Source: Moringa oleifera
Taxonomy: Eukaryota > Streptophyta > Magnoliopsida > Brassicales > Moringaceae
Direction of reading: 5' to 3'
Assembly: GCA_021397835.1 (NCBI GenBank)
Contig: JAJFZO010000866.1
Span: forward strand, 131,501-195,500
Length of the DNA: 64,000 nt
Shown: positions 39,401-51,143 of the stretch, piece after piece
How positions within the stretch are numbered: position 1 is the first letter of the stretch
How the letters are laid out: each line of letters starts with the position of its first letter
Program-made: the position numbers and the translations under genes
Notes under the pieces: model-generated
Databases searched by the model: none
Seen by the model: only the letters and a program-made list of their open reading frames with translations
What the model was told of the DNA's origin: nothing

Positions 39401-41014
39401 ATCCAACAATGCCCTGTATGGGGAGACATGTTAGTATGTGAGGTTATCAGATATGCCTTGCAAACATTATTTATGAAAACTGAGGAGGACACAAATACTG
39501 GCTATTAAAAGCAGATAAAAATATTAAAGTTCGCACATTGTGTATCATCCAAGCAAAAAATATACGGGGAGGGTCTACTCTTAAGTTGCTTCTTGGAGCA
39601 AACAAAAAAATGTAACAAAACGATTGCTGGAACCAGAAATTCTTGTTGAGAACTGGATTCTAACTCAAGTACCACCAACAATTCTTAGTATACACAAACA
39701 CTGGCAAGTTGCAAATAACACAGAATGTCACTAAAGTACCTGCTCACAAAGAGGGGTATTGAAAACCCTATTTTTACCAAATCGATCAGCTAACCCTGTC
39801 GTGCAACGAAAAACCCCACCAAAGCTCACATCTTCTCCAAACACATATGCACTGCGAGGGAACTTAAATAATGAGTTCAACCAGGCAGAAAAACTACGAC
39901 AATTCTGGAAGTACCTTAGAAAAAACCAACTTGCACCATAAGGTACAATAGCACACATAGGCATCCAGTATAAGGACAAAGTCAGAAGGATACAATTTAA
40001 AACTGAACTGAACTGTTTGCCAATGCTGGATGATCATGTACCTAATCCTGGATGGAATAAATTCAGAATGCTACTAGCAATTCCTGGGCAAAATACTGAT
40101 CCAAACACTAATTATTATTCTTTCAAGTTCTCAATTATTCATCTAAAAACTTAAAACTTAATGAGGACCTCATACAGAAAGAAGCCCTAAAAGCCAGATA
40201 GAAAAGTTTGATGCCTAAAAACCACAAGCATGCGAAATGCCTGGCCACTATTCCACTTGATCAACCATACTTATAGATGTGAGTACTAGGATGGTTTACA
40301 GCCTTATGGTAACAAGCTATTCCCTCACTAACAAAATATGTATAGCAAAAGATGAACATTGATTAATAGGAAACCTTCTGTCTCGTTGGCAACAAAGACA
40401 GAACCTTGAAATTACCCAATCTTACTCGGTGAAAATTCTAACCGTGTGAGCTCAAAAATGGCTGAAAGGAACTTCATATTCGGCAACTTAACTTACGTCC
40501 TATGTGCAAATAAAGGAAACCTGATTTCTGAGCTCTCCCTAAGTGCAAATAAAGGAAACTTGATTTCTGAGCTCCAAATACACGGTTAATCTCCTGTATA
40601 AGGCACGTGAACATAGAGGCCGTTGCTAAATGCAATCGGACGTCCCAATCCGTGGAAAGGTAAGTAGTTAATTATCCCCAAAGTTAAGAACTAGATAGAA
40701 ACGAAATCTGACAACTTCTGAATTTAAACTTACAATTCAACTGAGCCAAACAACCTAAACTAAGAGCGAGAAAGATTCGATTGAAACCGAGACACGAAAG
40801 AAAGCCATGGAAAAAGAAAGAAAATGCGATTAATCCGAAAAACTGACCGTGGATCAGTTTCCAAGGCAATATGAAGCGCTTGATTGATGGCAGAATAAAG
40901 ATTTAAAGATTTTCCTGAGAGTTGATTACGCTGATCAGAGGGAGTTGAATATTGTCTGCACCCGGCAATGGGGGCCACCAATCTTCTCCCAACTCTACCA
41001 AGACCAGTCGCCAT
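36417..41014 (-). CDS. BCKDHB: Branched-chain 2-oxoacid dehydrogenase E1 beta subunit, mitochondrial
   Basis: Thirteen exons in coding order: 41014-40848, 39851-39740, 39413-39378, 39271-39212, 39137-39080, 38940-38843, 38240-38151, 38059-37991, 37885-37799, 37373-37278, 37197-37120, 36622-36536 and 36452-36417, giving 357 residues. The Arg-rich N-terminus (about 25 residues before YSTPSDQ) fits a mitochondrial presequence. Core signatures are [55 protein letters not shown] and [14 protein letters not shown]. With E1 alpha it forms the thiamine-diphosphate heterotetramer that decarboxylates the 2-oxoacids of Leu, Ile and Val. From memory it corresponds to Arabidopsis DIN4/BCDH beta1. The intron after exon 4 starts with GC (CAG|GCAAGC) and is one of three GC-AG introns in the window. 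Confidence 0.97.
40504..40574. repeat. 32-bp direct repeat in BCKDH intron 1
   Basis: Two 32-bp copies (40504-40535 and 40543-40574) differ at one base and are separated by 7 bp, within the first intron of the E1 beta gene. Confidence 0.9.
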
Positions 41015-42065
41015 TCAAGACAGGCTTTCTAAGGAACGACTTCCCAGAAGTTAAAAGCTGAGTTTCACCCGAACCAAACTAAGTCTGTCTCTCGTCAATA
41101 CATGAACAAGTCACATATGCTGATGCGTGTCCCAGTTTGCAATCTTGCAATCTTTCTTCTAAACATATTTTGCTTGCGCGGAGCAAAACGTGGCAGCCGC
41201 ATCTCATTTATCATCAATGACCAAAGATGTTGATGACTACCACATGGACACAGATAGGTTTGCCACATCAGCTCTCATACAAACAATACTTTCACAAATT
41301 TAATGATTTTAAGTGTCTTTTAACACCATAAATTATTAAAATATTTTTATTAAGAAACTCAACTTTGTTCCAACTTTGCTGTCCAGTTCTCACTCAATAT
41401 CTATTATCGGAACAGCAAATTTTAGGAAAGCTTAATGACCATATTTTTAAATTTCAGGTATTGAAATATTCCATGCGAACCTCAAAGACCAACCATGGTT
41501 ACAGCCATTATGTCTAAAATATAACACAGGTAAAGAGCAAAATAAAGAAAAACAGAAAGCAAAGCTCCCTTCACTACCATTACTATTATGCAAATACATT
41601 CCCACCCTGCTTTCTCTCACAATCAAACTCAGATCCTATAAGTAGGTCTAGATTTACAAGGCAGGAAATGATCAAACAGGCAATATTAAAAATGTTGTGA
41701 AAAAATTTTAAGGACAAAAAAAAAACCCATAATAAGGATGCCAAAGCCTCGAACAGAAAAACTCCTAGGCGCTGAAGAACTGTCAGGTGCTATCCAGTTA
41801 AGAACAGATGCAGCACAAAGCAAGGGGCTAGATACTTAGCCTCAGAGAAAACTACATTGGCTTGCCACCATGGAAGAATCTAAAGATTATTTTTCCTCCT
41901 CCCCACTCGTTTTTAAACTCCAAAGAGGCAAGAGCACCAATCCGGCGGCCTCATTCTTCAGAGGATGCTTTATACACCATTCTCTTCTGACAGGACAGAA
42001 GTTCTGACTACCCTCCTTTAAAGAAACTCCACAACATCAAAGACCGCCTTGGTGCATGACAAAAG
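41015..42065. other. BCKDH promoter and 3' region of the YTH gene
   Basis: No coding sequence is seen. On the minus strand it holds the 3' UTR of the YTH-domain gene followed by the promoter and leader of the BCKDH gene; the two genes are tandem. Confidence 0.6.
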
Positions 42066-45000
42066 CTAGCAACCATTTGCAATCCCATTAGCCACTATCT
42101 TCTTCTCTGAAGCTACAACTTGCTTAACACTGCTTAAGCCATCACCACTTTTGGCAACTGATCCATTTTCAGAAACCTTCAGGTTCCCATCAGTTTGAAC
42201 AGTTGAAGCAGGATCCTTGGCCAGATCAGGTGAAACTTCCATCAACTTTGGCGATCCGTTTGCCAATTCTTTCTTGTCATCAATGGGTTTTCCTTCCCAA
42301 ACCTGCAAGCCTTATTAATTAACATCATATGAAAAAATTGAGTAAACATAAAAGGAAACCTGGGTAACCTATGAACTAACAAATAAGTAACATGACTTGC
42401 CAGTTTTTGGAAGTGTTGTTGCTTCGCTTTCTTCTCCTGAATCGTCTTCTGCCGAGCCTCATAAAACCCAAAATCATCCAAGATGCATGTTTTGCTGGAA
42501 TGTTCCTTGAAAATTTTTATTATTTTCAGCCCTTGCTCCAATTTAACCTACAAAATCCCATCGACATGTGTTTCAAAACAGAAAGAAATCAGAAACAAAC
42601 AGAGATGATCTACAAAAATATAACAAACCTCTTGAGTGTCCCTGCTGTTAGTGACAGGCTTGTTTTCATTGTTTTCAAGAGTAATATGCTTCAACAGACT
42701 GTTGGGCACATCCTTTACAATATGCCACTTCACAGGGAAAGAGCCAGTCCACTTGTCTTGTTGCCAGTACTCCACGTTCTTGTTGAAATCAACTGGCCCA
42801 ACCATCTCTGCAAGGCCAACAAATTGCCCACTCGTATTGACCTGAAGAATAATGCAAAGAACATTATTACAGGCCCTAATCAAAATAAGCAACAAATAAC
42901 AATAGATTCATTGCATCTAGTTCCCCACCGAGAAGAAAAGGAAGACAGGGCAACCAGCAGATCTTTGCTGAGCCTCTTGGTATGCTGCATCAAGTTTCTT
43001 GTTGCCGTTTGGTGTGCTGGCCCAAACATTATATTTAATACTCTTATGGACATCATCTTCACTGTAGGACTTAATAACAAAGAACTTAGCATCAGCATAA
43101 TCCTCGGGGAAATCTTCCCTGTTGTACTGTTCTCGGTCTGGAGTAACACATGCTTTATCCTTATCCTCGCCATTAGTTCCATTTGATGTCTCATTCTGGC
43201 CCTTAACTGATAATAAAGTGGGTACAACACCCTTCTGGTTCTTCAAGACTTTCGCCCTGGGTCCCCTGTTGAGTTCATTCAGACCATCCATGTTTTCATT
43301 TCCATAGAAGTAATTATTACCCCTTCCCCTGGGTTTATACTTGCTGTCAACGGCTAACCATCCCCTTCCATTTGATCTCAAGTCATAACCTGCAGATCCA
43401 AAACCCATGCCAGATCTTACAGTGTTTCCATATTGACCGTATAACTTGTTAGGGTACACCCTATTGATATATCCATGAGCTGTACTGATGCCAGATATGG
43501 GTGAAGGGTGGTGCAAACCCTGCAAAGAAAGTTGCCTCAAATTATCAGAATGTACAGATGCTATAAGAAAACTTTATCAAGTTCTGATATCCGAAAATTA
43601 GCAAGGATTCTATTGTAATTTAAATGATCAAATGGCTTATACCAACAGTGCCTATCTACTAGTATTAAAAAGCACCAACTCAACATGCTGCTTGGACAAT
43701 TCAAATGCATATAGGGTTTGATATAGTGACAATAAAGAAATATAGTGACAATAAAGAAATAACAAGTATGAAACATTTCCGCACATGCAGCTGGTATAAC
43801 CAAAGCTCTAATACATCCTATGGCCTTTTCTAACTGACTATCTAGATCTAAGACACCTAAATTTACTAGTGGGTGTTCTTTTCTGATCCTAGAAGACAAA
43901 GGAATCAAAAATAAATATGCATGTGACTCTACCATGAATTGAGAATTTGAACGGAAATTTTGATTCCTTGAAGCTGGGAATCCATTGGCCTTTGAAAAAG
44001 AGGAAGTAACTGCAGTGCTAGTCACAGGCCTGTGCTGTCCATCTGAAAATCTAGAACCATCTTGCCATGGGATAGGAGAGTGAAACCCATCAAATCCAAA
44101 TCTTGGATCCTGATAAGCAGAAGGAGCAAAACCCCCTGGCAAAGCACCTCTTCCGTAAGAATTGTTTGAACTGAAGGAGTTCTGATAAGCTGGTTTTACA
44201 GGAGCTGAAGCATTATTTCCTTTCACAACCCCACCACTGGCAACACCGTTGGAACTACCATTTGCATTGTCCACAGGTAATGGCTTTTGGTCAGTAGCCG
44301 TAGATGTAGAAAGCTCCCCCTGGGAAGGGGCAGCCAGAGTAGAAGTGAATGGCCCACTGCTTGGAGTGAGAGGTGGAAAATAGGTTGGATACTGGTAGTG
44401 CTGAGGACCATATAGCTGACCATCATTTCCCATAGTTGGAACTGGGGTACTTGCTGGTGAGTATGGGCCATAAGGTGCATAACCATAACCATGGTGATAC
44501 ATAAGAGATCCATTATCTCCATACACTCCCTGAAAATATTACAAAACTGAATTATTTCTAATGAAAACCGCACCAGAAGAAATAAGAAACTTACGTGTTA
44601 CAATAGGATCTACAATACAACCAGTATAAGGGTCATCTCACAAAATTATAACACTTATTGTCCCATTAAATATTACAGGCAGATAGCAAGCTTACAGATG
44701 TCATTTCAACTCCGTCTGGATTCATATAATTTGAATAGTCATCCCACTCATTACCAGTCCCATTGAAGCCTACAGGAATTTATGAGCAGGTCAGCATAAC
44801 TCTCGACAAAAGTACATCCAATATGCCTTCCAAAGTATAAGCAACCACAGTTTTAAAATCTATGATGAGCTTGTCTGGTCATTTTTCATGGGGCAAGCAA
44901 ACAACTAACTAACCTCCATAGTAATAGGCAGTAGACGGATAACCATTTGGGAGATAGCACATGGCAGGATCCATAAAATCAGGCAGCAGAGGGGTTATGG

Positions 45001-45868
45001 ACCGCTCGAAAGACGGGATTTGACCATTGGCAGAATTTCCAGAATCAACTGATCCGTATTGATAAACAGAAGGCTATATGGAAAAATTCATCAATTTCAA
45101 AATCAGACCTTCCAACTCTGTGCAAACTCTCCATCAACAAATGGCTTAATGAAAGAACAAATTACCTTTTTGGTCGGCTCAGGAATTTCCAAGGTCTTTG
45201 CTTGCGAATCCAAGGACAACTTCTGCAACAAATCTGCAGCTTCTACAGGGACAATAGTGAAGGAAAAACTTATCTCTGCTTAGTTATGAACAAGAACAAT
45301 ATCGCCCCACCAAATGAAGCACCTATCAAGAAACTATTAACAACAAGCAACCAAATGCTCAAACTGCATAATTTGGAGAAGAATAAGGAAGCAAAACCCA
45401 CATCTAATCAACAAAATCTAAATGGTAGAGTTGTATGATAACATTAAATAATTTAAATCTCCTTCGGTAGCCAACACAATTCAGTCTACTCTTTCAACAA
45501 GGAAACTATGGCAACCAGCAGAGTCCAAAACATATCCAAACCTGCTGTAAAAACATCAACCACAACTATCTCCCCAACAAAAAAATAAATAAATAAACAA
45601 TTCTCTATGTATTTTAAAACTATGGTAATTTAAATTTTTTTAAAAAAAAAAAACAGAGCAAAGCCCCAAAAGTCAAATATCTGAGAGACCGAAATAAATC
45701 TTGACCTGTATGAGATATCCCAGAGCGAGTAGGCGAGAAAGCCTAGTTCGATTAGAAACATAACAAAGCAAACAGATCAAGAGAAACCAATTAAAGCCAC
45801 ATATGAAAGCAGATGAGATCACGAAATTGAGTAAGGATACGATCTGGAGGGGGAGCAACGGTTGCCAT
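42066..45868 (-). CDS. ECT2: YTH-domain m6A reader, ECT2/ECT4-like
   Basis: Nine exons in coding order: 45868-45841, 45242-45166, 45073-44914, 44769-44696, 44529-43933, 43519-42929, 42841-42629, 42547-42401 and 42302-42066, giving 707 residues. The N-terminus [20 protein letters not shown] matches my memory of the ECT family. A long Tyr/Gly/Ser/Pro-rich low-complexity region follows (about 40-440), as in phase-separating YTHDF-like readers. The YTH domain spans about 455-592. The m6A cage tryptophans fall at W478, W535 and W540, with the 57- and 5-residue spacing I recall for ECT2. It binds N6-methyladenosine in mRNA in the cytoplasm and affects mRNA stability and organ growth in Arabidopsis. 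The last intron begins with GC (CTG|GCAAGT). The symbol is given for the ECT2/ECT4 type; I cannot separate the two. Confidence 0.95.
43722..43759. repeat. Perfect 19-bp tandem duplication in ECT intron 5
   Basis: TATAGTGACAATAAAGAAA occurs twice in direct contact (43722-43740 and 43741-43759), in the intron between the low-complexity exon and the YTH exon. Confidence 0.95.
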
Positions 45869-45961
45869 GAGTGGATTGATAGATCCTTGACAGATGGGGA
45901 TGCGAGAGACAGAGAGAAGATCGAAAAACAACAAAACCCTAAAGAAATTGAGGAAAAAAGG

Positions 45962-45997
<36 letters not shown>

Positions 45998-47154
45998 GGA
46001 TAGGTGGTTTCTGGAGGGTTTAGGAGGGGAAAGAGAGTGGATTGGGTTTGGGTCTTCGGTCTTCACTCTTCGCAGCCGCCAAGAGAAGGGTTTGGGTTTT
46101 TGGGGAAGAGAAAAGGGTTTTGTTTTGGCTGAAGCCGTGATTCAAATACCTCCACGGCTCCCCCGTGTTTCCCTTTTTTCTTTTTTCCTTAATTTTGTTA
46201 TGGATGACTTAGCGCTGAAGCAAATTTCAATTCTTTCCGCTCGCATACAAAATTCCTGAAAACAAAATTGAAAATATCTTTTTTTTAAAAAAAAAAAATT
46301 ATAGCTGATAAAATTATCCTTTTTTATTTTCCTTGAAGAAAAAAATAACCACAATTTTGAGAGCTTATATTTTTAATTAATAAAATGGTTTATCATACAC
46401 ACTATTAATACGAAGGATTTGTTAATTTTTAGGCACAAATTACAGTTTGTTAGGGTTGAAGTATATTGAATCATTTTTGTAATATTTTTTTTATTTAAAC
46501 CGATATAGTCTTGTTATGATTAAAAGTTTAACTTTTGAGTATAATTTTCATTCACTGGATACAGATCATGGTAGCAGATATAAAACACTAACTTTACTTA
46601 TCTGATCAAAGAATTTTTATCTTTTTTTTTTTTTTCCCACAAAACTCAACATATGTATTGTATATATTAATTTTTGAAATTCACTCTTATAAACAATACT
46701 CTTAAGTCTTAACCTTATATATTTGATTTTCTGGAATTGAAATATTATTTATAATTTCAAAAAATAAAAATCAGAAACTCTAATTCAACATTATAAGTGA
46801 ATATATTTTAAAAAAAATCATTTAAGCATTAAACTGTTTTTTAAAAAAATTATAGTATTTATTATTAAAATAAAAAATAATTAAATTACTTATTTATTAA
46901 TTAATATTATATATATATATATATAAGTAGACAAGTGTAGGGCTTTAAATGTCATAAAGATATGAGGCCCCAAACAATGACAGCCATTACAGCGGGAGTG
47001 TTGGGCTTTTCTTTTGCGGACAGGGCGTTGGCACGTGACAGTGAGGCGGCCTTTAGCCCACACCTCCTCTCTTTTCTTTTCTTTTTTTTAAACTACCATA
47101 TGATTTAACATTTCACCTGACATGTGAAAGAAAACGAAAAAGGAGCTGTGGGCT
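45869..47154. other. YTH-gene leader/promoter and AT-rich spacer
   Basis: On the minus strand this holds the YTH-gene leader with a CT/GA run (about 45966-45992) and its promoter, then an AT-rich spacer and the 3' end of the subtilase gene. No coding sequence is recognised. Confidence 0.6.
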
Positions 47155-50100
47155 TTAATTGCGGTATGGTTCCACGAATGCATAAGAGACGCACGCAGCC
47201 ACTGGACTCCTGACCCTATGGAATCCGTCAGACCACACAATGTCCCCGAAATCACATCTACCTCCTCCAGACTTCTTGAGGGCTTTCAGACTCACGTAAT
47301 ACGACACTTCTTCCCTATGCCCAGAGAACATCAAAATCCTTGGCCATACCACCACCTCAACTCCATCGGGCTCAGCTACCCTCACAAAGTACACTGCACA
47401 CTTGTTGTGTCCCACGTTACGAACGCTCCTTTTGATGGTCACAGTGGAATATTCCAGATTTGAAACAGCTATGGATGGATAGTTTATGTGTGAGTTGCTT
47501 TTGTACGCCCCTGGGGAGCAGCCGGTGTTGGTTCCAGCAGCGGGAAGAACCATTGTCCTTATCTCTTGCTCTGTGTAGCCGATACTGCAAAGAAAGAGAA
47601 CGTAGTCACTGGGTTTCATGTCGTAGACAAGGCCTGGATCCACTGCCTCTAAGGGGTTTATGTGGCCAGCTCCGATGTCCAAGGGATCTGATGCTTTCAT
47701 GGATCCCCCAGCCAGGATACTGTCAAGGGTCGTGTCTCTGGTGTAAGCTGCTAATTAATTAACACATATACACATGAGAACAACAGTGACCCAATATATA
47801 CCTGTAATCAAATAGGAGTGTATATGTATGTGCCTGTATATACCTGTAGTCATAAGAGCAGATCTAATGGCAGCAGGTGACCAATCAGGGTGTGCTGATT
47901 TGAGAAGAGCCACTACACCAGACACATGGGGACATGCCATTGATGTCCCTGACTGAAAATTCCAATCCACAGATCGATCATCACTTGGTAACAGTGTTGG
48001 AGGAGCATTTGGAGGCCATGCTGCTAATATGTTAACTCCCGGAGCTGCAACGTCTGGCTGTACCACAACAAATTAATTCAGACAGATCCACTATTAAGTA
48101 ATTATAATGGCCGCCCTCTCAATTACCCACTCTTAATACGTATCTATGGTAACCATATATATATATATATATATATATCACTTTGCATATAAACAGCTAG
48201 CTAGCTTAATTAATTAGGCAAAGACTTGGCCGCTCTTTTGTAGATATACCTTAAGGATATGCGGGGACAAGGAGCTTGGTCCTCTTGAAGAGAAGTACGC
48301 AACTGTAGGGGCCGGCGACTTTCCTATCATCATTTTACTGGGTGCTATCTTCACTACAGGGAGCCTTCATTATCCAAATTAATCAAACTTCATCAAACGG
48401 AAACACTTGAATTTCCCAGATATGCATCTTTTGACACACACATCTGGATACTTCATTAATTTGCTTACTTGAAAGATTGAGCTAGGTAGTTCCTTATTTT
48501 GGTGCCTTGAGCAATGTCAACACCAACTGTGGGGATGATATCTACATCAGCCATCTGCTTCGTGAGATGTTCAACGTAGATCAACGCGGATGCATTGGCC
48601 CTCTTTACTGCTGCTTGAGCTATTCCACTTGCTGCAATTGGTCCCAGTACTGTGGAGAAGCATAAAATTATTCTCCCTAAGGCTGCTTTCTTCTTCCACT
48701 TCTCCCACTTGCAAGCCCTGCACATCAACAAACAACGTCTATATATATGAAACTCAATCGCTTCTATAGCAACAAAGGAATTTGTTCTACATATTTTACT
48801 TGAAAATCTTTCATATGTGTACACACGGACAACTAATTTAATAATCAGATCAGAGATCCGAGGGAGCACGTTACCCATCATCAAAATATATTGCTGCATC
48901 CACTAATTTTCCCTTGATCTCATTCGTAATGAAGCTTTCTCCCTTTACAAATCACAACCAGAAGAACAAAACTAAATCAGGAAATTAAACTACAGAAGCA
49001 TGCATGCATGAGCTAGCAAGCGCATATTCTTCTTTTTTGCCAACCTTAATTTGGCTCAGAAATAGTATATCTATATGGCAGATCTGGCAGCTCTTTAGTA
49101 ATATATACGATCGTCAAAGTCAGGAAATTACTTACCATGACAGAGAAATTTCCATCCAGTATTATCTGAGTTGGAAAAGTACGATCAATGGTAGAAGCAG
49201 CCACAGAAAGCGACCATGGTGCAACATTTTCCACGAGACCTGGATCGGGTCCATTGTTGCCTGCCGAGAAAACTACACTAACACCAAGTTGCATCGCATG
49301 AAATGAACCAATATCAGCACTGGATGCGAAAAATGGAGACAATGGCGGGACCGCACCAAATGATCCAGAGATTACATGAACTCCATCATGTAAAGCATCA
49401 TCAAAAGCGGCAAGAATATCAGCTTCGCTGCACCTTCCATCAAGATCTTTGCCCCAGCATGTTTTGTACACGGCTAGGCGTGCCCTAGGTGCACCACCCC
49501 TACCACTGCCCTGCCCCAAACCAAAGAAGCTTGCGTTTCTTACGATGGACCCAACGGCTGTTGAAGCCGTGTGTGTCCCGTGACCCAGAAAGTCTCTAGC
49601 TGATCGATACTCTGGGTTGCCACTGTTGTTCAGTGGCCCAAATTCTCTCTCAAACCCTTTTGCATAGTAGCGGGCACCAATTAATTTTCGGTTGCATGAT
49701 GTTGCTGCCTCAAACTTTTCTCCTTCAATGCATCTTCCCTTCCAGAATGATGGAATAGGTCCCATTCCAGGCTCCTCCTGGAAACTTTCAGATTCTGGCC
49801 ATATGCCTTACAATTGAATTACCCACAAACCAGTTACCATTTATTCATTCATGATACACATGGATATATGCTTAAATATATGTACACAATAAATTGCAGC
49901 CTATACATTTTCTAGTAGTAGATAAAAGTTCTTCAGGGAAAAAGCAAAAGTAAAAAAGCAGTATTAAAGAAAACCCAAGAAAAGAAAAGAAAGAAAGAAA
50001 GATGGAGCAGATCCCATATATAGAATAATGGACCATATCTATATGTACTGAAATGAATTGTTTCTATATTGTTGAACATATATGCATATGCCCCATACCC

Positions 50101-51143
50101 TATAGCTAGAAAGTGCAAGGTTAACCATAAATCTACAGATAACAGGGAAAATCAATAGCAGTCAACATAAACAGCATTGATTCACAAAAAAATCTTCAAA
50201 TTGCAGACCAGATTACTCATGGCGAGGAAGATGAAAGCCAAAACTTTCAAATAAGGAAAAGAAGCTAATTAGTTTGCCATGCAATATGAAGATGCACGAG
50301 ATCAAAGCTGAAAAGATGAGGACAACCTGTATCAAAGATCCCAACGATTATATCATCACCATAAGCTAACTGCAAAGGAGTCACTTCACCCTTGTCCAAG
50401 GCAAGGCCCATGAAGTCCCAGCTTCTTGTCGTGTGCAGCTTCAGTATCTTGCTTTCAAATACTGATATTACTTTTTCCATCTCTGCACATGCAACTTTTT
50501 TTCTTCAGTGTAAGTTATTGCTTTTCTTTTCTCTTTGAAAATTCAAATGATGCTTATAACAAAATATTATCAAAACAAAAAACAGACATCTCCACAGAAT
50601 CTATGGGTATAAGGGAAGAAAAATGAAGGAACTGGTCGCTCATTATACTTGCTAAGGCAGTTGCTTGGGATGCATTGAGCTTTGCTGAAAAACCAGAAAA
50701 ACTATGCTTGTAGCTATAGAGCATGGCTTGCTTTGCATCTTTTTTGCTGAAAAGAGATCAGTAATAAAAAGATAAAACAAACTCAGAAACAATAGCTTAA
50801 TTAATATATATATACACATATATATACCAATGAACATAAAATTTACTTTTGATAAACGACCTAGAAAAGATATTAGAAAGGACTCGAAGATGGCACTCTG
50901 AGGTGAGGGCAGGATCACCAAATTGGTTGAGCCCTAAATAGACAATGTAAACCTGCATAAAACAAAGAGGATCAAATTCCAGATATTGGATATTGTGAGA
51001 TCATTAATCATTATCAAGGGTCAGAAAAAATGCCAAGAACTTTCTAGTGGTAAAATTACATGAGATGTTGACATTGAGTGAACAAAACAAAGTGAAAGTG
51101 CAAGAGACAGGCCCCAAACGCACTGAAGAAGATGGATAGCCAT
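47155..51143 (-). CDS. Secreted subtilisin-like protease (SBT3.18-like)
   Basis: Ten exons in coding order: 51143-51060, 50952-50861, 50746-50649, 50482-50327, 49806-49136, 48942-48875, 48717-48469, 48364-48250, 48057-47844 and 47747-47155, giving 779 residues. It has a signal peptide (1 to about 25), an I9 propeptide ([10 protein letters not shown] to [10 protein letters not shown], about 29-123), then the S8 catalytic domain with Asp142 (FDTG), His219 (GHGTH), oxyanion Asn327 (SAGNNGP) and Ser550 (GTSMACPH). A PA-like insertion lies between Asn and Ser, and a fibronectin-III-like tail follows INYPSIAVS. All catalytic residues are present, so it should be active in the apoplast; the substrate is unknown. 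From memory it resembles Arabidopsis SBT3.18 (At4g26330), a neighbour of the NusB gene there. Several introns end in AAG. Confidence 0.94.

Noticed and set aside
42392..43186. 264-aa open frame on the + strand
   Set aside because: It is antisense to the YTH-domain exons and their introns, has no recognisable domain, and the minus-strand frame is clearly the real gene.
45003..45438. Plus-strand frames across the YTH gene 5' exons
   Set aside because: Antisense shadows of the YTH gene exons and intron.
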